The notes below the pieces were generated by a model. The model did not search any database and was not told where the DNA came from. It was given only the letters and a program-made list of their open reading frames with translations. DNA of 64,000 nt, taken from Pterois miles (taxonomy: Eukaryota; Chordata; Actinopteri; Perciformes; Scorpaenidae). Positions 33,909 to 47,577 of this stretch are shown one piece after another (the stretch's first letter is position 1; each line of letters begins with the position of its first letter). The translations under genes were made by a program, and so were the position numbers. The stretch is taken from positions 8,469,001-8,533,000 of the forward strand of contig CAMQGK010000144.1 of NCBI GenBank assembly GCA_947000775.1. Reading direction: 5' to 3'.

Positions 33909-34724
33909 GGTTTGTGGTCATAAACCAAACTATTGGATAAATTAAAAAAATTGACCCTGTGATGGTGCTAGATTAAAAGTATAGTATTGAACAAGTCATT
34001 ACAATTCAGAGAAACATGAATGTCTCAACCTAATTTTGTGACAATCTATCCAATTGTTGTTGAGACATACTCAATAATCCAAATGTCAACCACATGGTGG
34101 TGCAAGAGGAAAAGTCAGACAATCAACAAAGTCAGTAGAATTCATCCTCTGGGGATCATGAAAGCTCATGTTTAATTTTACAATAATGCATCAGATTAAG
34201 TATTCCAGCCTGGATCAAAGTGGTGGATAGATCGACCCACATCTCTGGAGCCATGCCACTAGCATGGCTAAAAAAGCAGAAATATCTCACCCTAATGTTC
34301 AGATTGTTTAAGATTTAAGTTCTGACAATTAATCACTTGTTAATGGACATTTTCTTTCCTACCATCTTTCCAGTAGCCGTGTTAGACTGTTATCAATTCT
34401 CCCCGTCTGGATGTGTCCTTGTGGTATCAGGCGATGTGGATCTCAGTTTACATGCTCCTCTTGCCCAGTGTGCAGTGTCAGCGTGCTTGTCTGGGGAGAA
34501 AATTCAAAAATTAACATCAACGAAAACCAGCGCTGTGACCTTCCCGCTTCAATTACATCACAGCACAGGAGGCTGGCAAATACAAAACCACAAAAGGATA
34601 TCACCATGAACCGCGAGGGCCGTGCTGAGATCCACACACTGCTGTCTGAAGCACCAGTAAAGGTCACTGTAATGCCGGAGAGGGTTTTCAGGAGTTGATA
34701 CCGTCAGGGTTACTGATTATCTTT

Positions 34725-35694
34725 TAAAGGAATAGTCTGTCATTTTGGGAAATTGTTTTCTTGGCAAGAGTTATCTGAGAAGATTGACTGACCATCCTCA
34801 TGTCTGTCAGGCTGTTCTCATACACCATTCGTAGCGACAGTATGAAAGTTAATGCAGTGTAATTCATATACATCCTACAAAATCTATTTGTATGTAATAA
34901 ATGTAAAAAGTATAAAGAGCGACGAATGGCATGCAGTGAGGAGGTCGGGGTGGATCAACAATCACCGGACTTTGCTCAGGAGAACGAGGTTCGTACCCCA
35001 TGTGAAACCAGAAGTTGATGTTGATTTATTCAGTATGTTTAGTAACATCTTACGTACCGAATTTCTGAGTTATCTTAACTCAAACCATGATCTATAAGTT
35101 ACGTCACTTCTGATGCTATTTTAACACAAACCACAATCTTTTCCTAAGATCCAACAGTATTTTTGTTGTCTAAACTTAACCAAGTACATGTTTCCTAAAT
35201 GTAACATTTTATTTTGAAAAAAACTGGAGTGGAAACTGACATGTGCATCAAGTGTTGGTGGACATTTGTAAGAAAACATGAAAAATGAGGAAAAAAACTT
35301 TTTGCAAGAAATCATATGTTTTGTATCTACACTAAATATGAAGCTACAGCTATCAGCTGGTTAGCTTAGCTTAGCACAAAGACTGGAAACAGGGAGAAAC
35401 AGCTCACCTGGCTCTGTCTAAAGAGCTAATTAACTCTAATCGGGTACATGATGATGCATAAAACCACAACTTGTAATTTTAAAACATACAATGTGTTAAT
35501 TGGTGAGCTTTAGTGGTGCTGGTAGGCTAGTTTTGTTACCTAAGCTAGGCTAGTCGTTTCCCCTATTTTCCAGTCTTTAAGCTAAGGTAACGGCTGTTGG
35601 ATCCAGATTTATATTTACTGTATAGATATAAAAGTAGTATGAATCTTTGAATCTAAGGGTCACATAGTCCCCAAAATGTCGAACTATTCCTTTA
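34725..35694. mobile_element. inverted-repeat element interrupted by a second insertion
   Basis: The outer ends are complementary: TAAAGGAATAGTCTGTCATTTTGGG at the left, and CCCCAAAATG followed by CGAACTATTCCTTTA at the right. The inner flank GCTTAGCTTAGCACAAAGACTGGAAACAGG is typical of a very common teleost element. About 520 bp (roughly 34810-35332) look foreign to it, beginning GGCTGTTCTCATACACCATT and ending near TTTTGTATCTACAC. They separate CTCATGTCTGTCA from TAAATATGAAGCTACAG, which appear to be one segment split in two. Confidence 0.6.
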
Positions 35695-35710
35695 CAGCCC
35701 ATTCACACAA

Positions 35711-36252
35711 AAAGATGTATGAATGACACGATAATGTACAAGGCATCTCGTGTGCAATAAGAGAGAGCTCTTTTCTAGTGGCTGGCGTGTCATTTGTACG
35801 CCATGTCTGGACTGATTGCAAAGTAAAGGCATCTGGGTAAATATACTAGAGTTCGTGACATAGAATAACAAGCGAGAAAGAGCACTTATGACGGGTGAGT
35901 GGGGAGGTGGATGTGTCCAACAAACACACAACTTTTATCCTGGAGAACGGTGTTCGAGACTGGTGTTTTGTTTTATAAGTTGTAAATGTGTTTTAGTGAT
36001 GTTACAAACTTGTTTTCTGTACTTATATATGACATTGTTGCCATATGTGTCTTAGTTAGTTTATGTACTTTTAAATAGCACAACCATGATGTTTTTCCTA
36101 AACCTAACTAAGTGGTTTTATTGCCTCAACCTAACTGCGGACGTTACCATAGTTTTGTTGTGTGGCATAGCTACAAATGACACCTGAAAAGCCTAAAATG
36201 CGTCCTCATGGCACGGAAAATGTCCTTGTAATGTCATGATATTCATACATCT

Positions 36253-36253
<1 letters not shown>
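35711..36253. mobile_element. 543-bp inverted-repeat element
   Basis: The left end AAGATGTATGAATGACACG and the right end (TGTCATGATATTCATACATCTT) are complementary apart from small indels. Imperfect pairing continues for about 40 bp. Only 16 bp separate it from the element ending at 35694. No coding content. Confidence 0.6.
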
Positions 36254-38372
<2,119 letters not shown>

Positions 38373-38378
38373 CAATAT

Positions 38379-38608
<230 letters not shown>

Positions 38609-41600
38609 GAAGTCTAATTATTAAGTTATACTGGCATTTTTCAATTATGTTTTTTTAGAAATGTAAAGCAGAAAATTATCTGTTTTTGCTCGAAAAATTA
38701 CCAAAATAGCTGCAGATTAATTCTCTGTTGACCAATTAATCAATGAATTGTTACACCTCTAGTTTTAATAGCTTAATATGAGACTACATAACCTGTGAAA
38801 ATGGTAATTTCTTGCAGTGCAGGCAGCTCCACTGGTGAGAGAGCCTGTCAAAGGTTGACAAATGGAGAGAGTGCTTTCTGCTGAGAGCCGTCCCTACAGG
38901 TTTCCCATGCAGGCAGCCAGACCAGGGCCAGGAAATTATATTTATATATACTGTGTACTATCGACCTTCATAATGTTGACATGTATGAAAACCACATAAC
39001 CTCAAAATGCAAGTTATAGTTGTCCTCCTCAATGACACACATGAAGGTTTGAAGTTAAAACACTGGCTGATATACTTAAAAAAACTTATATCAGTTTGGG
39101 TTTGAGCAATAACTGTACAGATCCTCATGGATGAATTACTGACCAGGCCTAGGTCAAGGGGGCACCTGGGCCTCTTATTGAAATGACTGCTAATATTACT
39201 TGTTGTAACGAACTGAGCCATGGACCAATGCTAGTAGCCCCCTTCATTCTTCTAAAAGTTGCTCAGTGGCGCATGAAGACAAAGTGGCTCGACTTCCGTC
39301 AGGAAAACACCCAGCCTGATGGCTAACTTGGCGCACCTGTGGCTTTCTCCCCCTTTAACCACAGGGCTGCCCCCTCATGATGCCCTGACAGTTTGGGAAT
39401 GATCCCCTGACCTTTCCTCTAGCGCCACCATGAGGTTGATATTTGTAGATTTAATTGAAGTCTCAATAACTATTGAATGAACTGCCGTAACAGTTGACAC
39501 AGTCATTCATGTCCGCCTCAGGATGCATTGCATTTGATGACCCTTTACCTTCTCAGCTGTTCTTTGCGTTTAGCTCAAATTAGCCATGTTAGCGTGCGAA
39601 AACGCTACATTAAGCAGGAAAGCGTTATGTTTACCATCGGCATGCTAGCATTTAGCTCAAAATACTACTGTGAGTATGGTAGACACAGTGGCTCTGTAGC
39701 CAACAAGTCAACTTGCAGCTGCCCTTTACAAAATATGCACTGTTGCATGTAGTATATACAATAGGGACATACTACTTCTTCATAACATTGTGCTTTGGAC
39801 TTTGACCCTCTTGCTCATATATCCACTGCACAGAGGATTGTGGGTCAGAATAGCCAGAAAAAGCATGCTGGACTACATACTGCTGCATACTGTGACCGGA
39901 TGTAGTAGGACATCCTGGTATTATTGGCATAATGCATTTGACATACTTTGTATTGGGACACAATCTTTTTCTGGCATACTAAATAGTATGATACTATGGT
40001 ACTGGAACATACAGTATATAGTGTCAGATTTGTTAGCATCACTACATAATGATTGCAAGATGAAAAGTCCTTAAACAGTCTACTTATTTTAAACAAATAC
40101 AGAACAAAGTTTGGAGAGGCACACCAGGTCAGTTCTCATCATAATTAATTAATTTAATTTAAATAATTAATTAATTAGAGTAATTGCTATATTGCAGGTT
40201 TTTTTGAAGTGAAAGGGCGGATCCAAAGAAAAAAATTAACAAGGCTTGCTTTTTTCACCTAACTCACCAGATGGTTTGTCCCACAGAACCAAACCTTCAC
40301 TGGAAACTGCTTCCAATGTCAAAAAATACTTAGCTGCTGCTAAGACACATATTCGATGAACCATGTGTCAATCAAAGATTCCATCGAGAAAAGCTTTCAC
40401 TGTTGTTCTCTGCTCTTTCTTCAACGAGGAAATTTCTCTACAGTTTTGATATAACTGATGCTATTTCAGCTACGCTAATCTCCTCAGGATCCACCATTTT
40501 TGTTGCCTCTCGTCTCAGACACCTAAATCATGCCTGTAGTTCCTCACAGGGCGCTGACTGATCCGTGCACCAGCTTTCTGGACACAAACACCTTACATGA
40601 AGCCTGACAAGATGGATTTCCGTGCCATATGCGATCCTGCGATACTTGCATGATTTTGCATGACCCCGAGCAAATCCTTTTCATACTGTTCCTTGAGCAA
40701 ATATAAACTGCAACAGAGGCTTTCCTTGATTGTTTCTTATATTTTGTACAGCGGGTTGCAGCATTTAATATAAATGTGCAGAGGAGTGTCAGTGTGGAAA
40801 AAGCTTAAAAGCAGCCTGTCTTCATCTCCACAGCAGCACCTGAGAGTCCTGATTCACCTGCAAAATGTCACTGAAAGAGATGCAAGCCGCCTACAAACAT
40901 TGTGTTATTGTATACTGCCTCATAATCCATCAGTGCCTCTCAGCACAGGCAGCTCACGCTTACTGGCAGCCACTGCAGCTACTGTGCCCTCTCCACATGC
41001 CCTCATAGCTGCAGTCCTCAAGGAAAGCGAGATTTCAGCAGTTTAACAGACTGAACCCCTGAAGAGGACAGAGTGAAAAATAAGGGCTTTTTCTGCTTGT
41101 TTAGATGAAACACCTGGCCAGAGTTAAATGCTGTTTGTAGACATTTATTTGCAAATACTCAGCATCCATCAGTTAGACATTTACAGGCAGGTATTTAAAG
41201 TCCCAATGCTGTAAAAATCCCAATTCTGGTGCTTTATATTAAAAGAACTTCCTGCTACTATTTGACCCCGGTCTTTACAATAAGCAACTAAAATGGGATT
41301 TGTCTCAGTGAATTTCTTCGAATTTCTTTTGCTTCATCGTTCATTCTCAGTCCTCCGTCTTCCCCTTATGATAATGAGCATGAATATGCAGTTTCAGCAA
41401 ATCAATAAACTAATTATTCGTTTTAGGCAACACTGTCTGTCACAGAGCACTTAATAATTAAGTCCGGCTTGCTTTCAGGCAAATTCTGTGCCAGCATTTT
41501 TTACACCAGAGCAGAAAACAGACCCCAAACACTGGAGTTAATTTCTGTGTAGAAAATAAACAGATGCTATTCTTGTCAGGTATTCATCATCACAGTTACC

Positions 41601-41765
41601 TCCGTCGTGTTTCAATGCAGTGTCTGCATGAGAGTGTGTTGGTCCAGGAACGCTCTCAGCAGAGCTTCCCCCATCTGTGTTGCTGCTGACTCATTGTCAC
41701 AGCTCCTGAATCTGCTGCCTGCTTGCATTATTCACACACTCACCTTCCTCTGCTAGAGCCTCCTC
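38609..41765. other. intergenic stretch, no gene recognised
   Basis: Contains a weak ATTAATC-type remnant at about 38650-38765 and a palindromic AT run ATTAATTAATTTAATTTAAATAATTAATTAATT-like block at 40143-40180. Nothing codes convincingly. Confidence 0.45.
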
Positions 41766-41770
41766 AGCAC

Positions 41771-42417
41771 CTGAAGCCTGAAACCAGAGGGGGCTGAAAC
41801 TAGACGGGGCTGAAACCAGAGGGGGTGAAACTACAGTGACTGAAACCAGAGGGGGCTGAAACTAAAGGGAGCTGAAACCAGAGGGGGCTGAAACTAAAGG
41901 GAGCTGAAACCAGAGGGGGGTGAAACCAGAGGGGGCTGAAACTAAAGGGAGCTGAAACCAGAGGGGGCTGAAACTAGAGGGGGCTGAAACTACAGTGACT
42001 GAAACTAGAGGGGCTGAATCCAGAGGGGGCTGAAACTAAAGGGGGCTGAAACCAGTGGGGGCTGAAACTAGAGCTGCTGAAACTTGAGGGCCTGAAACCA
42101 GAGGGGGCTGAAACTACAGGGGGTGAAACCAGAGGTGGTGAAACTACAGTGACTGAAACCAGAGGGGGCTGAAACTAGAGGGGCTGAAACTAAAGGGAGC
42201 TGAAACCAGAGGGGGCTGAAACCAAAGGGAGCTGAAACCACAGGGGCTGAAACTACAGTGACTGAAACTAGAGCTGCTGAAACTTGAGGGCCTGAAACCA
42301 GAGGGGGCTGAAACTACAGTGACTGAAACTAGAGGGGCTGAAACTAGAGGGCCTGAAACCAGAGGGGGGTGAAACTACAGTGACTGAAACTAGAGGGGGC
42401 TGAAACTCCCTGAAACT
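41771..42417 (+). repeat. GCTGAAACYAGAGGGG minisatellite, about 640 bp
   Basis: Roughly 35-40 tandem units of 13-18 bp, consensus GCTGAAAC(C/T)AGAGGGG. There are recurrent variants: TAAAGGGA, TACAGTGA and TTGAGGGCC in place of CAGAGGGG. The variants recur in blocks, suggesting higher-order duplication. All three frames are interrupted by variants and length changes, so it is not a protein repeat. One strand is strikingly purine-rich. Confidence 0.9.
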
Positions 42418-43450
42418 TAATAATCTAAAATATGTCTTCACAGGAAGTTATAATTGTTGGCAAAAAGTGAACATGAATAAACTCTTGAATACCTTTATAT
42501 TTACTACATTATGGTGTTGTAAATAATTTCTTCCATGTTTATATTCTGCTTATCAACACAATGCTTACATTCAATGGTGGAAATCTGGTGATATGTAAAC
42601 AAACATAGGATAAATAAAAAGGGGCTCAGCTTGTAGTCCACAGCTGACTGACTCTATACTTCCTGTTTACATCCTGCAAATCCCCCAAATTACAGGAACA
42701 CAGTAATTTTAATTTAGAGTCAAATTTAGCTAAATGATTAATTAGATAAATAACCTGCCGATTAATCGATAACGAAAACAATCTTTAATTGCAGCCCTAA
42801 CCAGGACTAAATGTGGACTGGCTTCCTGGGCTCTGCAAAGACCAAAACAATTAAATTTGAGATCATGTGTATATTGAGTCACCTGATTCAGATGAAACCA
42901 CTCTCCGAGTATGGACTGTGCTCCTCCCTGTGTCTGTCAGAAGACCCACAGGACCAAAAAGGAGGTCTCTGCTGCAGGTACCTACTGCTGCATCGGCCGG
43001 GGAGAGTGCAGCGCTGCAAACTGAAGGGCTGCGATATGCATGCATGCTCTGCTCCCACTGAAAAGACAAACATATGGCACTGAAGAATGTGGTAACACCT
43101 CCATCTCTTCTGCTTCATAGATTGCATGTACTAGTTTAATGTGCCTAATAAATATTTATAAAGTGTTATTCAGTGGGAACAAACATAGTACATCTGAAAT
43201 ATACTGTAGTATCAAAGTCATTCTGTGTAACCTTGTGTGTGAGCTGAAGTTTAACTGCAGAGCTTCATCTCTGACAGAAAGTGATCTGCCCCCTAGTGGA
43301 AGACATTGGGACGACGAGCAAGAGTGATTTATAGTGACCTTCCTGAGGAGTTACGCAAAGTATGGTGGTGAGTACTTTAAAGTTTAAATATTTATAAGTG
43401 CACATGTTTTGAATAAGGGTGCTGAGAACACAACAGCAGACAAACACCAG
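42418..43450. other. intergenic stretch between minisatellite and cnot4 3' end
   Basis: Includes an ATTAATC-type dispersed repeat fragment at about 42713-42805. The remainder shows no gene. Confidence 0.45.
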
Positions 43451-43451
43451 C

Positions 43452-44426
43452 TCTAAGTTTTCAGTTTTATTTAAGGTTCATTTTTCCAGACCTGCAGAGG
43501 ACAGTTCACTTCCTTTTAAGCGCCTCATTTTTTTTTCTCGCGCAACATCATGTTAAAACCCACTGTATGACTCTGTGTTGGTTTCTCCTGGATGAGTTTG
43601 TTCATTTTTGTGAAATACTGTTAAATAGGGAACAGCAGGAGGGGAGGGGTTGGGGGTTGGGGAATAGGAGAGAGAAAGAGAGACAGAGCGAACATGGATC
43701 AGAATTAAGACTTCAAAAAAGAAAAAAAAGGCGGTGGTCGGAGAGGTCGATCTCGAATCCTAAAGGCTGAATCACTACTACAGTACTGGTCTTGCAGCAC
43801 CTTCCTTTGGGACACACGCTCACATACGGCTGTTGAAGTCACACAATATTGCATATATATATATTTTTTATAGCAATCATTGACGCTAGACTTCCCCTCC
43901 AATCACTCAAGATCCTTTCTCTCATCTGTCCATGTTAAGGCCTCGTTTAAGCCCTCGTGGGTCGAACAAGGGAACCTGTTAACCCTGTTGCTACCCTCTT
44001 TAGTATTTTTGACATATCCTCATCCATCCAGTCATTGTCTTATCTACTTGGTGGCTGTCCATGTTAGGGCTAGCTACTGTAGGTACCACACAGTGGCACT
44101 GTGAGTAAGAGTCTAACCCTAGTGCTCAGGATGTGTGCCATGATCTCCCAACGCCCTGGCGCCCCGCGGTTAGGCAGTGCTCTACCCTCTGATACAGAGG
44201 TTCAGCAAAATTTTCCCTCCAGCAGGACGGGGCCAGTGGGAGCCCTCCTCTAAAGGGAATTTGGGCCAAGAGGCCTCTCAAGCAGGCCATCTGTGTCCCT
44301 ACCTAACAGGGAGCCCATGCATAGCCTGCGCCCTCAACTCCTGTGTCATCTGCATTCACTCTCTTCTAACCAAATCTCAGTTCTTTTTTTTTTTTTTTTT
44401 TTTTAACATATTCTTTTTAAACCACT

Positions 44427-44465
<39 letters not shown>

Positions 44466-45088
44466 AGTGCCAACCCCTTTTCTCTCTCTCTCTCTCACCT
44501 CGCCATATTCACAACTTCGCTGTAAGAGTTAACCGCTTCACAGTCTCCTGTTAAAGTGGGGAGGATGAGGGTCTTTGGGGCAAAGCTTCAAGAGCAGATT
44601 CACAGCTTGCTTCATTCCTCGAAAACTAATCGTGACTTCAACTTTCAATAACACAAATGTTGTTCATGCTTAATCATTAGTTACTTTTTAAAAAAGATCC
44701 CCCTTCAGCTAATTTGTTTCTTCTCCAGTTTGTGGAGTTAAGTCTTGTGTCACCACTGGGCGCTCGATGCTATACTGTTTCTTGTGCTCTCCGTTAACAG
44801 CGAGCTACACGATGAATCGCCCAGAACTAGGTCTAAGGAGTGGTGATGGTCGCAGGTAAAGGGTGCCGATAACTCGTGTGCCACAAACAAAAACAAATAG
44901 GCCTTCGGAGTAGACAAAAAGGAAGGAGGAAGAGAAAAAGAAGAAAGCATGTTTGTTACTTTGTTAATAATTTTTCATACTCTGCAGATTGGTGTGTATT
45001 GCATTGAGGGGAGGGGGGAGCGGGGTACAAGATGAATGGGTATAAAGTGGTAGTGGGGGAATGGATGGGTATCTGCTGTTGTCTGTGT
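43452..45088 (-). other. cnot4: probable 3' UTR of cnot4
   Basis: Repeat-free sequence after the cnot4 stop. On the minus strand an AATAAA lies at 43471-43466 and would give a 3' UTR of about 1.6 kb. It contains a T run at 44384-44404 and an A run at 44428-44461 on the plus strand, which can pair with each other. Confidence 0.5.
43466..43471 (-). terminator. cnot4: candidate poly(A) signal of cnot4
   Basis: AATAAA on the minus strand (TTTATT on plus), 1.6 kb beyond the stop codon at 45089-45091. Confidence 0.4.
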
Positions 45089-47542
45089 TCAGTGGCGGTC
45101 CACGGCGGCACTCTGTAGCAGCTCTGTGGCGGGCTGTCCCGGGGGTCTGAAGGCGGTCTGGAAGCCGGGGGGAGGGGAGTGGAACTGGCTGGCGGGGTTA
45201 GCTGTGGGAGGGGGCAGGTAGGGAGCCCAGCCGCCGGCGGCTCTGTGGTGGAGGGGGAGGTGGGCATCGAGGAGGCCGCTGTGGAGGGGCTGGGGAGCCG
45301 TGGGCACTGCAGAGCTGGCCGGGCCGTCCATCTCTGTGAGCGCCTGCAGGGACTTCAGCCAGTGTGGTGGGTTGTCGTCCTGGAGACAGTCTAAACTGTT
45401 GCCTGCTGAGGCTGGGATGCCTGAGGGGGGAGGAGAGGGGTCACAGAACAGGTGAGTGATGACCAACAAATAAACACCCTTCAACACATCAACATCGCAG
45501 CACTTGCTGAAGTTATACTACAGCAGGCACAAAGCCAGCAGCAGCTGCTATATTATTGTGAAGGCTTTTGTACTGAAATACAAATGATGTGAAAATAATG
45601 CTTTCTTTACACACTCTGACTTTCAGGTGCAATAAGCTACTTTGTATCGACTAGGGATGTTAGCAATTAACCATTTAACTGATAACTGACATTAAACATC
45701 TTAACCGATTAACGCTATCAGTTAAACGATTAAAAGAAGTAATAATTAATTAAAAAGCTGAGAAAAATGTAGAGGAGCGGCTCGTAATGTTTGGCGCAGA
45801 TACAGGAAGGGACTGTCTCGGGACTTCCAGCTGAGGAGTTGTAGTTTGTAGCCTCGTATCATTTATTCACCGACAAATAAACTGTACACACACTGTCTGC
45901 TACAGCTACGTTCATAGCTAGAACGCCACCAACAACCAATACTCACCGCTGCCACACACTCGGTCAGAAACTCGCTGTCATAAATAAGGCTGCAAATAAT
46001 ACTACCTTTTAAGAGCTCATCTACTTTTAGATTTATTTTTCTACAAAAGTCAATAAAAGGGTCAAAATAGTGAAAATATCAATCACAATTGTCAAGGGCT
46101 AAAGTGACATTTTATAAGCATTTATTACAGCTTTGTTGAATACTTGGTTCTGATTGGTCAATCTCGGCATCGAGCAGTCTGGTATTTCTTTATAACAGAC
46201 CTTTGCTATGTATAACAGACTGTTGCTATGGAGGCAGTTCTGATGTTGGACTCTGGAGGACCATTTGTGTCAAATTATCAATTTCTCAAATAATTAACTG
46301 TGTAATAAGTGGGATAATGCACAGCTAGTATGTCACGATTATAAAATAAACCCCTTCAGGAAGATGCATGACCCTGACGCGAAGCTCATTGCCCTTACAG
46401 GGGTATTTCACAACAATGACCAGCTTGCTATATGTCATTCCTTACTTGCTGTGTCCAATTCAGTTCATTTACATAACTGACTGATTAAGTCATTTTTCAA
46501 AATTTATGGTTCCAGCTGTGAGATTTATAATTTTTAAACTGAATGTCCAAAGTTGAAGGGCTTTAAGAAACTGCAATGGCAATTTTTCACTATTTTCTTA
46601 CATTTTAACATAATACATTTCATTTATAGAGGACTTTTCATAGTTTTCAAAGACACTTTACATAAGTTAAAACTATCATAAAAAAATACGAACAGAACAT
46701 AAAACAAGCCTTTTATCAAGAAAATAAGCAGCAGATTAATAGAAAAATGAAATAGTTAATGTGCTAATTCAAATTACAATAGTATAAAACAGTAGCAAAT
46801 GTTTGTCACCTTTGCTTTATAAATGAAATGACAATAAATTATTAATAATTAATAAAAATTATTGCTGAATTACTTTCTCAATCACCTAACTAATCGTTTA
46901 ACCATTTAAGTGACAGTTTCTACCTGTGATGATAGCAGGGTCCATCCAACTGGCTGTGCCGTCCCAGCTCAGGCTGTGTGAGATGCCTGCTGGCCCCACT
47001 GGCCCACCGATGTGGTTAACACTGTTGGAGGATGAGGAGGATGAAGACGAAGAGGAGTTTGGGAGGCCCCCGAAGTTGATATTGATGTTGGGCAGGAGAG
47101 CTCTGAGGCCGTCCTGCCACTCTTTCACATTTAAGCCGTCTATAGAGCCACTGTTTTCTGCAGGAGAGGAGAAGAGAACAGGTTGGTCAGTTCCTCAGGT
47201 GTTTGATCACAGACTAGTGGTCAGCTGCAGAACTGCATCTACCAGCCTTCCCTCTGTGAGGTAATAAATGCTAATCAAAAACAAACAAAGTGGCAGTGTA
47301 CATGTGTTGTGATATTAAATAACATCATTATGCAACACATCTGATCTCTGTTTTAACATGCAAAGGTGCCACAGTGACCCAGGAGTCTGGTACCTGAGAT
47401 GGGGATACCTCCCAGCCCTGTGTTGTGCTGAGGGGGCAGATTCAGGTCCAGGAAATTACTGTGTGAGGCAGCACTGGCTGAGTGGTTCAAGTGTGTGAGG
47501 TTATTTCGTGTCGGGACGCCCATCCAGGGGTGTCTGGCGGCT

Positions 47543-47577
<35 letters not shown>

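Noticed and set aside
41771..42417. Minisatellite as CRISPR-like array or protein repeat
   Set aside because: Units are contiguous without unique spacers and vary in length, breaking every frame; this is eukaryotic satellite DNA.
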